A DNA stretch of 64,000 nucleotides from Sphingobacterium sp. BN32 (GTDB lineage: Bacteria; Bacteroidota; Bacteroidia; Sphingobacteriales; Sphingobacteriaceae). The stretch is from contig NZ_CP129963.1 in the NCBI RefSeq assembly GCF_030503615.1, positions 1,736,001 through 1,800,000 on the forward strand, in the 5' to 3' direction. The position numbers and the translations under genes were made by a program. Under the pieces are notes generated by a model. That model was not told where the DNA came from, ran no database searches, and saw only the letters and a program-made list of their open reading frames with translations. Of the stretch, positions 8,429-16,643 are shown piece by piece (the stretch's first letter is position 1; each line of letters begins with the position of its first letter).

Positions 8429-9844
8429 GTGGGCTCAAATATATTGAAAATTACTAAATTTAGTTTCATAGAAATTCCTCGTCCAGGGCTTCGCTCAGCG
8501 GATTGGATAACCGAGAACCGCGATATTTTAATTAACTTTGTCGCTACACATTCATTTAAAAAATCAACAGTGTCTTTAGATAAATTAAAACTTAGCAAGC
8601 GTCTTTACTCAAACATGAACGAATTAGGTTATTTTACTGCGAAGGAATTCCAGATAAAAACCCTTTCTAGAATTGTTGGAGGTCATAGTTTAATTGGTAT
8701 TGCTCCTGAAGGTGCCGGAAAAACGACTACTTATATTTTAGGTGTCTTGATGCGCTTAAAATATACGGATGATGAAGCGCCTAAGGTTTTGGTTTTAGCG
8801 CCTAATGAAGAGCGTATCGAGGAGATAGTGGAAGCGTTCTATAGCATTAGCAAAAACAAGAACCTCGCTATTATGGGGTTAAAATCTTCGGGAAGCATGG
8901 AGGAGGAAATTGAAGATCTAGTTCGTGGTGTCGATATTGTCGTTGCTACTCCTACTCGCGCAAGAGCCGTTTATCTGAAATTAGGATTGAACCTGAATCG
9001 TATTCAGACCTTCATTGTTGATGATGCGGAAGAGATTGTAAAACAAGGGATGTCAAATACGGTGCGAGAGCTCGCTCAAAGCTGTGGAAAGGTTCAGTAC
9101 CTCGCATTTAGCACAGTGGAGCATGAGAAGCTTCACGCGATGATTGATGTTTTCATGCCGTTTGCTACGTTGATTGAGGTTGAAGATCTGGGCGATTTTA
9201 CCCACGACACACATGAACTTTTATTATATCAGGTTCCAAACTTTACTACGAAAATCAATTTGTTGAATGATTTGATGCGCGACGAAGAGGTTTTCGATAA
9301 GGTTTTGGTATTTGTCAATACCGTGCATACGGCACGTAAATTATTGGAAAGACTACATGTTAAGAAAGGGGTTGCAGCGTTATATCAGGGTATCAATCCA
9401 CAAGACTATAACATAGATGATGTCAACATCTTCAAGCAATTGCCGGAGTGCAGAATATTATTGGTTGCGAATGAGAATACGTCTGATGTTGATCTGAGCG
9501 GCATTCCATTTATTTTCCATTTCGAAATTCCGGAAGAGATTGAGCGCTTTGTAAAACATGTTTTAAAAACGTCTGATGAGGATGCTATCGCGATCAGCTT
9601 TGCGACAGACATCGAATTACCGGAAGTAAAAAAGATTGAGCAATCTTTGGGCAAGAAAATCCCGGTTGAACCATTGCCGGAAGATTTGTTGATCTATACC
9701 CCTTCTGATGCCCCAAAAGAGAAGGTCGTTATTGACGAAAGTCAAGGCGGCGCTTTCCATAAGAAGAAAGAAAGCAATAGCAAGACCTACAATTATGGAG
9801 GTGGTGCGAAAGCGAAAATGACGATGAAGAAAAAGAGAAGGTAG
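8429..9844 (+). CDS. DEAD-box-like protein with degraded helicase motifs
   Basis: 471-residue protein with the two-domain layout of a DEAD-box RNA helicase. A Q-like region (GYFTAKEFQIKTL), motif I written as APEGAGKTTT, a motif II region FIVDDAEEIV where DEAD is expected, FST where SAT is expected, and VLVFVNT of motif IV can be placed. The HRxGRxxR motif VI is absent (FVKHVLKTSDED sits there) and motif V is poorly kept. It may bind RNA or nucleotide but have weak or no helicase activity. The C-terminal tail is basic (KMTMKKKRR). It starts at GTG 8429; TTG at 8444, giving MKITKFSF, is possible. It is convergent with a cold-shock gene. Confidence 0.82.
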   Translation: MGSNILKITKFSFIEIPRPGLRSADWITENRDILINFVATHSFKKSTVSLDKLKLSKRLYSNMNELGYFTAKEFQIKTLSRIVGGHSLIGIAPEGAGKTTTYILGVLMRLKYTDDEAPKVLVLAPNEERIEEIVEAFYSISKNKNLAIMGLKSSGSMEEEIEDLVRGVDIVVATPTRARAVYLKLGLNLNRIQTFIVDDAEEIVKQGMSNTVRELAQSCGKVQYLAFSTVEHEKLHAMIDVFMPFATLIEVEDLGDFTHDTHELLLYQVPNFTTKINLLNDLMRDEEVFDKVLVFVNTVHTARKLLERLHVKKGVAALYQGINPQDYNIDDVNIFKQLPECRILLVANENTSDVDLSGIPFIFHFEIPEEIERFVKHVLKTSDEDAIAISFATDIELPEVKKIEQSLGKKIPVEPLPEDLLIYTPSDAPKEKVVIDESQGGAFHKKKESNSKTYNYGGGAKAKMTMKKKRR

Positions 9845-9904
9845 GATGTGCTGACAGGGTTTAGATTCTTTGGATAAAAAACCTTAGAAAATCAGTCTTT
9901 CCTC

Positions 9905-9944
9905 AAAAAAAAAATGTGGCAGAAGATTTCCATCTTCGCCACAT
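9905..9944 (-). terminator. Terminator of the cold-shock gene
   Basis: Stem of 13 bp with one bulge (atgtggc+gaagat against atcttc+gccacat), 4-nt loop. On the minus strand it is followed by about ten Ts, 24 nt after the cold-shock stop codon. Confidence 0.9.
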
Positions 9945-9968
9945 TTTAATAACATACTTACAAGTTTG

Positions 9969-10160
9969 TTATGCGATACGCACGTTTGTAGCGCTTAATC
10001 CTTTCGGAGTTTTTTCTACGTCGAAAGTTACAGTATCATTTTCTCTGATATTGTCTCTAAGTCCTGTTGTGTGTACAAAGATATCTGCACTACCATCATT
10101 AGGTGTAATAAATCCGAATCCTTTGGTGTTGTTAAAGAATTTTACTTTTCCTTCTTGCAT
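9969..10160 (-). CDS. Cold-shock domain protein (CspA family)
   Basis: 63-residue single cold-shock domain, the usual length. RNP1 is KGFGFITP (13-20) and RNP2 is DIFVHTTGL (25-33). It is a single-stranded nucleic-acid binding protein and RNA chaperone in the cytoplasm. It stands alone with a strong terminator. About 350 nt upstream (10161-10513) contain no ORF and could hold a long 5' leader, common for cold-shock genes, although no cold box was identified here. Confidence 0.97.
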   Translation of the reverse strand: MQEGKVKFFNNTKGFGFITPNDGSADIFVHTTGLRDNIRENDTVTFDVEKTPKGLSATNVRIA

Positions 10161-10513
10161 TGTTTTATGTGTTTAATGAAATATTCTGTTCTGGCAAAAG
10201 CCTTTCTGCTATCGCCCTAATGCGACAAATAATCTGTTGTTAGCTAGCAATGATGTGTCTTAGAAGAATTTGAAGGAATACAAATTCGAATAGTTTCTGC
10301 ACCGTTGATTGGAGAACAAATAAGCAACTGAAATAGCGAAACTAAAATGGATGAGTAAACTGATCTGTTTCAGAGAAGCAAAGGCAGAGCCTGATTATCA
10401 TACCAAAGATAGGATAATTAATCGTTAATAAATTTTTAAAATTCGTTAAATATTAAGAATATGCGATTAAGTCCATTAGACGCATATTTTATATGTTCCA
10501 GAGATCAAGATAA

Positions 10514-10708
10514 CGGATTATAAACGTAACAATACGACAAGAAGATCCCAGTGAACTACGTTTTGGGTACAAGCCAGCATATACGTTTGATACTCATTTT
10601 TCGTTTGAGGTGCCGAAGGTGAATAGTACGGCTATTGAATTAAGTGATGGAGCATTGAAGGCTATACAAGGGACTGTACGCTATCCGGAAGCCTTCGGTA
10701 TATATTAA
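10514..10708 (+). pseudogene. Decayed C-terminal coding fragment
   Basis: Open frame of 64 codons with protein-like composition (LRFGYKPAYTFDTHFSFEV, then ELSDGALKAIQGTVRYPEAF) ending in TAA at 10706. It has no ATG and a stop immediately upstream, so it looks like the tail of a gene that lost its front. The parent family is not recognised. Confidence 0.45.
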
Positions 10709-10729
10709 ACTTTTCGTTATATTCGCACT

Positions 10730-10927
10730 ATGACACTAGCAGAACTTAGAGCCGCATTATTAGGCAAATCATTTCCAGAATCTGTACAGATTAATTCATC
10801 TTCCACGGTGACAGAATCAGGGAAGTTTTTAGCAATTCAGTTTGCTGATTGCGAGCGCTGGACAAGGGAATTAGAGAAGTGCCCAGCTTACATTCGTTTG
10901 GTACAGTTCTATGAAGCTACGAAGTAA
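10730..10927 (+). CDS. Small conserved protein resembling DUF6965
   Basis: 65-residue soluble protein starting MTLAELRAALLGKSFPES. The pattern of a short helix, an FPESVQINSSSTVTES turn and a helical C-terminus (AYIRLVQFYEA) resembles small Bacteroidota proteins of the DUF6965 type. Function is unknown. The ATG lies just after a TATATTCGC stretch that could be a -7 promoter element, giving a very short leader. It follows a decayed coding fragment and is convergent with a 62-aa ORF. Confidence 0.65.
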   Translation: MTLAELRAALLGKSFPESVQINSSSTVTESGKFLAIQFADCERWTRELEKCPAYIRLVQFYEATK

Positions 10928-10948
10928 GTTGATGATCGTGTTACCATC

Positions 10949-11137
10949 CTATCCCCTCACTCTTTCTAATTCTTCATCCGAGAAGTGCAGCATATCTGTT
11001 AATACCAATACACCGGTATCTTCTTCATCAATCTCTTCAAGATAATACCAAAGATCCCCTTTCACTTTTACGGGGCCGCCGCGTTGCAATACGTGATACC
11101 CTTGTTCGATTAAATCTTTTACTTCATTTCGTTTCAT
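10949..11137 (-). CDS. Small hypothetical protein, 62 aa
   Basis: Starts MKRNEVKDLIEQGYHVLQRGG, continues PVKVKGDLWYYLEEIDEEDTG and ends acidic (FSDEELERVRG). The ATG at 11137 is preferred; the longer frame to 11332 runs backwards into the fimbrillin gene and is not protein-like. It is compact and soluble with no signal or membrane helix. Function is not recognised. It lies 118 nt downstream of the fimbrillin-like gene on the same strand and may be cotranscribed. Confidence 0.62.
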   Translation of the reverse strand: MKRNEVKDLIEQGYHVLQRGGPVKVKGDLWYYLEEIDEEDTGVLVLTDMLHFSDEELERVRG

Positions 11138-11255
11138 AACTGTAAAACGTATAGTTTTTAAAATAGTTTTTCGACCTGGCGGATATATAGAAAAACAGAA
11201 GCTAGATCTCGATCTAGCTTCTGGAAATTTATTAATGCAATTGAGTTTTACAATG

Positions 11256-12866
11256 TTATTTACAGCGCACCGTTCTACGTCCATAGCCTCGACCGATAAT
11301 AACTGTTTTTCCTGCAACCGTTTGTGAAACATCCACCGTATTGCTTCCCGTGCTGTTCCAAGTTACTTTATTAAAAGTTCTATTTCCTTTTAATCGTAAA
11401 GGGAATAGTGGTCCGTTATTTACTTTGCTACCGAACAATTGGACTTCGCCGGTTTTGCTGATTACGATTCTAATGATCGGATTAACACTCGTTCCTTTTA
11501 ACATGTAAATCATGTCGACTTGATCGCCGTATTGAGAACCATCTTGAAACTCGATATTAACCGCCTGTCCTTCAGCTGTCCCGAATTCTTCGAATTGTAT
11601 TTGATTTGTGGATGTTGTGCCGTATATGAATGTACCGTTTACTTTCATATTGAAAGCATTGTCTAGCTCTGTGATGTCAAACTGGAATCCATAATTCGCT
11701 TCCGGAGCCGTAAAGGTATTCACGATCGTCTCTCCACTTTCATAGTACTTATTTTCATCTGTTTTATATATTCCATACAATGTTCGTCCGCCCAATCGCC
11801 AACTCGTTTCCGGATAATTCCAGTTCAACGGTGCCGACGTCACTTCTTCTAGACATGAACGGATCTTGATATTCATGTTATAGCGATGTCCCGGAGTTAT
11901 TTTAATATTTAGAATACTGATATTGGTTTTTGTTTCCGAATCAATAACCATGGAGGCGATTGTTAGATTAGATGAAACCGTTGTTGGACTAATAATAAAT
12001 GTTGGGTCGCTCGTAATTGTTCGACCTCCAAATGCCGACGTTGGATAGGCAATATTTGCTGACGCATCTTCAGAAGGAAACTCCAGTGTTCCATCATCGA
12101 AGTTTATCGAACCTGATACTTTTGTTGGATTAAAGGCCGCATTGCTAATTGATTCGATTACACCAGTCATCGTGTTGTCCATTTCGAAACTGGTCGTGAT
12201 TTGACTAAACTGATGTTGAAGAACAGCATCAAGATTATTCATTCCTAACTGTATTTCCATCGTTCTTTTGAAAAACATGAGATCCGCACTAATGTTACTC
12301 AATTTTGCCGTGCTTAAATTCTCTCTTCCTTCTATATCCGGAATGGATTCCGTGCTATTGATTGAATAAACAATAAATGTATAAGTTGCTCCTGCCTGGA
12401 CAGCGATGGAGGTGCTAGGTGGCGTAATACCATATTGATAATCCTGGCTGCTGACATAATTACCGGATGCATCATACACCGCTACACGATACATTGTACC
12501 ATAAGCCAACGCTCTTAAAATACTACTGCCGGACGCCTTCGGCGAACCTTTAACGCTAATACCGGAATTGCTAGAGCTAATCGTTGTACCTTGTTCGGTA
12601 ACTGCAACCTCAAGCGTCATCCCACCGTCCAAATAAACATTTGATCGTTGAATGTTCTGAACAGCTTTTTGAGTTGAACGATTTCCTGCAAAAGTTACTT
12701 TCTCTTCCGTAGGGTCGCCAACCGATAAATTAATCATCACGGATGCATTTGCATTCGCCGCGGGCTCATCTTTCGATTTTTGGCAGGCAGCAAGCACAGA
12801 AAGGCAGGCTATCGCAATAAATGTTAATATGTTGTTCGTTTTGAGTTTCATAATTTTCATAAACAT
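11256..12866 (-). CDS. Fimbrillin-like lipoprotein
   Basis: Lipoprotein of about 536 residues. A hydrophobic signal (NNILTFIAIACLSVLAAC) ends in a lipobox with Cys as the acylation site, followed by QKSKDEP, typical for surface export in Bacteroidota. The beta-rich body has the layout of fimbrillin/Mfa-like proteins: an NASVMINLSVGDPTEE opening, a central MEIQLGMNNLDAVLQHQ stretch, and SILNIKITPGHRYNMNIKI before a C-terminal domain of about 170 residues. It is likely a pilus or surface adhesin subunit. The start at 12866 is chosen because AGAGAAAGAAAC precedes it; 12860 and 12851 are alternatives. A 55-aa ORF lies 28 nt upstream. Confidence 0.78.
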   Translation of the reverse strand: MFMKIMKLKTNNILTFIAIACLSVLAACQKSKDEPAANANASVMINLSVGDPTEEKVTFAGNRSTQKAVQNIQRSNVYLDGGMTLEVAVTEQGTTISSSNSGISVKGSPKASGSSILRALAYGTMYRVAVYDASGNYVSSQDYQYGITPPSTSIAVQAGATYTFIVYSINSTESIPDIEGRENLSTAKLSNISADLMFFKRTMEIQLGMNNLDAVLQHQFSQITTSFEMDNTMTGVIESISNAAFNPTKVSGSINFDDGTLEFPSEDASANIAYPTSAFGGRTITSDPTFIISPTTVSSNLTIASMVIDSETKTNISILNIKITPGHRYNMNIKIRSCLEEVTSAPLNWNYPETSWRLGGRTLYGIYKTDENKYYESGETIVNTFTAPEANYGFQFDITELDNAFNMKVNGTFIYGTTSTNQIQFEEFGTAEGQAVNIEFQDGSQYGDQVDMIYMLKGTSVNPIIRIVISKTGEVQLFGSKVNNGPLFPLRLKGNRTFNKVTWNSTGSNTVDVSQTVAGKTVIIGRGYGRRTVRCK

Positions 12867-12894
12867 GTTTCTTTCTCTTTGTCTATTGGTCATG

Positions 12895-13062
12895 CTAAAA
12901 GTTCCAATCAAATTCTTTGTTCTGATCTTCCTCTTTATGCCATTCTTCACTAATGGTATTTGTTTCATCTTGAGGTCGCGTGTCCGATGAGGTTGCCGCG
13001 ATGCCCTCCTCCATCTGTATTTCTTCCATCCAGATTGTTGGTTTTAAATATTGTTTTTTCAT
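12895..13062 (-). CDS. 55-aa acidic small protein upstream of fimbrillin
   Basis: ORF starting MKKQYLKPTIWMEEIQMEEG, then IAATSSDTRP and an acidic end EEWHKEEDQNKEFDWNF. Short proteins opening with KK-Y-KP and a hydrophobic/acidic stretch followed by IAA or LAAS are frequent beside surface-protein genes in Bacteroidota; their role is unknown. It ends 28 nt before the fimbrillin start, on the same strand, so it is probably the first gene of that transcript. It could be a regulatory peptide, a small secreted partner or a translational lead-in. A real gene is likely from its composition and position. Confidence 0.6.
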   Translation of the reverse strand: MKKQYLKPTIWMEEIQMEEGIAATSSDTRPQDETNTISEEWHKEEDQNKEFDWNF

Positions 13063-13754
13063 TTGCTCTTGTTGATGTTTTACCCAAGTTTTCTACTAGA
13101 ATTTGCAATTCGCAAAATCGAAATGGATCGATTGAACAAAATTATCTAGTTAATATATTTTCTTATTAGTGCTATTAGGTAAGGTGTGTTTTTTGGATTT
13201 ATTTGTAGAATTGACTCTACAGGGCTAACCGATATGAATAATTGACAATTTACGTATATCAAGGAATCAGATAATTAACTTATGCGATATATTATATTGT
13301 AAATAGTTGAATTATAAATACATGCGAATTTTGACTAATTCAAGAAATTAGTCATGATCTGGAAATGAAAGAAACTTCGGAATTATTTTTAGTATTTATA
13401 CACTCATTATAAGGCGATTAACTAAGAAATTGAAGAATTTAGTAAGCTTTGGTAAGTTGTCGCGAGTAGGATTTTTGAGATTCTTCTTAAGATTGTTGAA
13501 ATGGGGGAATGATTTTGAAGACCTTATAATTTTAAGGCATTTTCAAACCTAATTCCGATACGAATAAGATAAGCTCTGAAAAATCAATTGAGGATATGCC
13601 AACAAACACTGAAAGACTGACGTTAAGTGTATGTTCATCCACTTTCTTCTATTATCTTTATAAGAACCAAATTATAAAGAGAATGAAAAGATTAATCTAT
13701 TCATAGTCGCACTAGGCTCTTGTTAAATCTCAAATACTAGGAGAATGGGATTTA
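13063..13754. other. AT-rich intergenic stretch without a supported gene
   Basis: About 690 nt with stops in all frames. Nothing gene-like was found. It should contain the promoter of the fimbrillin transcript on the minus strand, but no convincing element was identified. Confidence 0.6.
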
Positions 13755-14057
13755 ATGTACGCTGCGCCCATTTTACTTTTGAAGAAGAAGTCATTCAATT
13801 TTGGAAAATCAGATCTAGCGATTACGGGGATAAGATTGGACGGGAAATGGGGTCAATCTATTGCAGGCTGGGATGATGAGGCTACAGTAGAATTTAAGTA
13901 TTCATTAACTGATCAGAACAGAACATTGACGATTATATATGAAGATGATGTTATTTTGGATTTTGATATTTTAAAGTTAGATGAGAAAACATTGATGATT
14001 CAATCAAGATTTGGAGAACAAGAACCTTATCTCCTTCATTTTATGAGACCTATATAA
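13755..14057 (+). CDS. Hypothetical beta-rich protein, 100 aa
   Basis: Short ORF with a beta-strand pattern: LDGKWGQSIAGWDDEATVEFKY, LTIIYEDDVILDFDI and a C-terminal PYLLHFMRP. This resembles the strands of small lipocalin-like domains, but no family is recognised. The ATG at 13755 follows AGGAGAATGGG, a fair ribosome-binding region. It may be a complete small protein or the end of a truncated one. Base composition is as AT-rich as the surrounding accessory stretch. Confidence 0.45.
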   Translation: MYAAPILLLKKKSFNFGKSDLAITGIRLDGKWGQSIAGWDDEATVEFKYSLTDQNRTLTIIYEDDVILDFDILKLDEKTLMIQSRFGEQEPYLLHFMRPI

Positions 14058-14130
14058 CCTACCAACAGGCCACCGACCGGAATAAAGAAAGTACTGTAGC
14101 GTTGATTAATGGAATATAGTATATTTGGGT

Positions 14131-14361
14131 ATGGGAAGAAAAAATTTTGCTAAATACATTACCTTCACCAAAGAAGAAAAGAAATCATTTAGTAGAAACT
14201 ATTCTAGATATTTTATAATTCTTGGAATTATTTTTTTATTGGGTTTGGTAATTGCACATGGCTTTAATTATGATCGTTGGCCAATAAAATTCTTTTTCTA
14301 CCTGGTTTTATTTCCTTTGCTGATGGCATTTTTTAAGAAAGTTGAAAAAACTAACCCCTAA
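14131..14361 (+). CDS. Small membrane protein, 76 aa
   Basis: Starts MGRKNFAKYITFTKEEKK with a basic N-terminus, then has two membrane helices: YFIILGIIFLLGLVIAHGF (about 28-46) and PIKFFFYLVLFPLLMAFF (about 53-70), ending KKVEKTNP. ATG at 14131 is preferred to the in-frame TTG at 14125. It is an inner-membrane protein of unknown role. Just upstream (14062-14121) is a short open stretch encoding TYQQATDRNKEST that looks like the tail of a lost gene. Confidence 0.6.
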   Translation: MGRKNFAKYITFTKEEKKSFSRNYSRYFIILGIIFLLGLVIAHGFNYDRWPIKFFFYLVLFPLLMAFFKKVEKTNP

Positions 14362-14451
14362 ACTTGCAATTCGGCCTTCCAAACTCTAGTCAACTGCCGA
14401 TCAAAATAAAAACAAGAGATTTGGTGAGAAGTGTGTGCAGTTTTTTTAATC

Positions 14452-14985
14452 CTAGTTCATATGCCTATTTCCCCTATCAAACCAAAAGGCTAGTTTATGT
14501 GCAAAAACAAGATTCACAGCTACGATTGTAACACCAATAACACTCCATAATAATATTTCTTTTATTTGAAATAAATTGTTCTTAATGAAGTAGTTCAAAG
14601 AAAAAACGCAGTATATCAGAGAAATAAATGTGGTATAAATAGCTGGAATGTATCTTTTCAACAGGATGAATTGTATTAGATGGGTGAATAAATGAAGGAA
14701 GAGCCCCATAAAAACTCCTAGCCACAATAAATATGTCTCAAAAAGTACAGATACTATTGTGATCACACTCAACAATACAAATTCTTCTGCAACAGCAACG
14801 GTAAAAGCAGAAGTTGATAACCCGTCGAATTGTGAAAAAAATCGCTTCGAAAATTTAGGATATTTCTCAGTTAAAAATGTTTTGTTCTTAATAATCCAAT
14901 CTTTAAAAAATATTATCTCCTCAAATTCATGAAGCATGAAAACGATAGGAAACAGCCAGACTATAAACAATAAATCTAATTCCAT
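14452..14985 (-). CDS. HXXEE-domain membrane protein
   Basis: 177-residue integral membrane protein. Its N-terminus carries the HxxEE signature in FMLHEFEEIIFF (His19, Glu22, Glu23), followed by several hydrophobic helices and a second histidine pair in FLHLFTHLIQF. The family is widespread and uncharacterised; the conserved His/Glu residues suggest a metal site or membrane enzyme. It is the last gene before the left attachment site of the mobile element at 15039, so before insertion it was the convergent-side neighbour of mnmE. Confidence 0.82.
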   Translation of the reverse strand: MELDLLFIVWLFPIVFMLHEFEEIIFFKDWIIKNKTFLTEKYPKFSKRFFSQFDGLSTSAFTVAVAEEFVLLSVITIVSVLFETYLLWLGVFMGLFLHLFTHLIQFILLKRYIPAIYTTFISLIYCVFSLNYFIKNNLFQIKEILLWSVIGVTIVAVNLVFAHKLAFWFDRGNRHMN

Positions 14986-15038
14986 ATTTTGTATGTTATA
15001 TTAAACAACGACTTATAATAAAATATAGATTACTCCCC

Positions 15039-15053
15039 TACTTCCCGATACAA
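15039..15053. other. Left attachment site (distal to integrase)
   Basis: 15-bp copy of the mnmE 3'-end core. The preceding base makes the terminal codon cta, so an excised chromosome would still encode Cys-Ile-Gly-Lys followed by a stop (TAG instead of TAA). Confidence 0.88.
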
Positions 15054-15223
15054 TAACTATTAAGTAGCTAAATTACAGTTGATTAATAATCATAAAGGTG
15101 TAGCAAAAGAACAGTGATTTTATAGAAAAATAAGTTTTCAACATCGGCAGTAATTTCGCCTGTTATTTCACCCATTGTCACATTTAATTTAGAAAATTAT
15201 AGAGACTTCTGGAAAGTTGAAAA

Positions 15224-15251
15224 TCTACTGACTACGTGACTACATGACTAC
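15224..15251. repeat. TGACTAC repeats near the left end
   Basis: Three tgactac units in 28 nt, with a further actgactaca at 15331. The complement (gtagtcatgtagtcagtaga type) recurs at 25095-25200 beside the primase gene, so the motif is specific to the element. The rest of 15054-15373 has no gene. Confidence 0.75.
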
Positions 15252-15373
15252 AAATACATCAATAATAATTACAAACAATTGACTTAGAGACACATATAAC
15301 AACAAGTTAAAGTTTTGCTTTTTCAAATTTACTGACTACAAACAGCATTTTTTAGTCGGTAAACCTTAAAAAA

Positions 15374-16468
15374 CTACCAATTTAACTCATAATTGGTGCT
15401 TCTGCCACCCGAATCTGCCTTTATTAGAATACCTTTATTCACTAAATCTGTAATGTCTCGTAATGCAGTATCTGCGGATACTTTTGTCATCTTTGCCCAC
15501 TTTGACGAAGTCAGATTTCCTTCAAAATTATCCATTAATTTATTCAGTATTAATCGTTGCCTATCATTACTAATATTAACATTATTATGCATCCAAAATT
15601 GATGTTTTCTAACAACTTTATCTATTATCCTATTCGAAGCAATAATAGCTTCTTTGAGGCAGTTTAAAAACCAAACCACCCAATCGGTAATATCCGAATC
15701 TCCTTTTTGCGTTTTCTCTAGAATCGAATAATATTCCTTGCGTTCATGTTTAATTTGCGAAGACATACTATAGAAACGTTGATTGATTCCATCTGCTTTC
15801 GACAATTGCATATCTGTTAACGCACGAGCAATACGTCCGTTTCCATCATCAAATGGATGTATAGTTACAAACCATAAATGTACAACAGCAGCTTTTAAGA
15901 CTGGATCGATAAGAAAATACGTATTAAACCAACCGATGAATCTCTCCATTTCTTCTTCGAGCCGTTCAGCTTTAGGTGCTTCAAAGTGTACTACTTCTTT
16001 TCCCATTCCTCCAGATACAACCTGCATATCACCACTTCTCCATTGTGCTACATCAATCTTGTACAAGCCACTTCTACCGATTGGAAATAAAGCACCATGC
16101 CAACCAAATAATCTTTCTTTACTTATAGTCTTGTCTGTATTCTGTGTAGCGTCTAGCATCATTTCTACTACACCATCGATGTGACGATCAGAATTTACAA
16201 GACCTGAATTGTCCAACCCTAATCGAGTTGCTATCGATGAGCGGACTTGTTCTGGATTTAAAACCTCGCCCTCTATTTCTGATGATTGAACAATATCTTG
16301 GATAAGTGTTTCCAAATTTGCTTCGTCTTTTAACTCAAATCCTAGCAACTCTACTTTTCCAATAAGCTTTCCTTGTAGATGCCGAACTTCACTTAATAGA
16401 TTAAGTATCTTCTCATCTTCCCATTGAAAATCTGTCCAATTATGTCGTACGTGTATATAGATTGCCAT
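15374..16468 (-). CDS. Fic family protein with N-terminal DUF4172-like domain
   Basis: 364-residue Fic enzyme, expected to transfer AMP or another nucleotide group from a nucleotide to a target protein hydroxyl. The start MAIYIHVRHNWTDFQW at 16468 is chosen over 16501. The catalytic motif HPFDDGNGRIARAL (near 203-216) matches HPFx[DE]GNGRxxR completely, so the enzyme should be active. An upstream SSEIEGE fits the [ST]xxxE[GN] inhibitory helix of class II Fic proteins, so activity is probably self-restrained. The C-terminus is a winged-helix-like region (KMTKVSADTALRDITDLVNKGIL). It is a cargo gene of the mobile element with a palindromic operator candidate at its start. Confidence 0.92.
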   Translation of the reverse strand: MAIYIHVRHNWTDFQWEDEKILNLLSEVRHLQGKLIGKVELLGFELKDEANLETLIQDIVQSSEIEGEVLNPEQVRSSIATRLGLDNSGLVNSDRHIDGVVEMMLDATQNTDKTISKERLFGWHGALFPIGRSGLYKIDVAQWRSGDMQVVSGGMGKEVVHFEAPKAERLEEEMERFIGWFNTYFLIDPVLKAAVVHLWFVTIHPFDDGNGRIARALTDMQLSKADGINQRFYSMSSQIKHERKEYYSILEKTQKGDSDITDWVVWFLNCLKEAIIASNRIIDKVVRKHQFWMHNNVNISNDRQRLILNKLMDNFEGNLTSSKWAKMTKVSADTALRDITDLVNKGILIKADSGGRSTNYELNW

Positions 16469-16483
16469 GACCTCAAAATTATA

Positions 16484-16512
16484 TGCGGTAAATATAAGCA
16501 ATATTTACCGCA
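16484..16512. promoter_or_regulatory. Palindromic operator candidate of the fic gene
   Basis: Perfect 12-bp inverted repeat (tgcggtaaatat and atatttaccgca) with a 5-nt spacer, 16 nt upstream of the fic ATG. The symmetry fits a dimeric repressor, perhaps the winged-helix end of the Fic protein itself. Confidence 0.55.
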
Positions 16513-16547
16513 AAAAATGCGGAGAATAACAATGTAATTCTCCGCAT
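16511..16547 (-). terminator. Terminator of the 300-aa gene
   Basis: Perfect 11-bp stem atgcggagaat/attctccgcat with a 9-nt loop, followed on the minus strand by six Ts. It ends the transcript of the gene at 16644-17546 ahead of fic. Confidence 0.85.
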
Positions 16548-16643
16548 AGAAATTTTATTAAAAGCTCTTCAAAATATTGATCCTAAATTTCACCAAAATA
16601 TTCAAAAAAGTTAATTTTTAAAATATCATATATATATATATAA

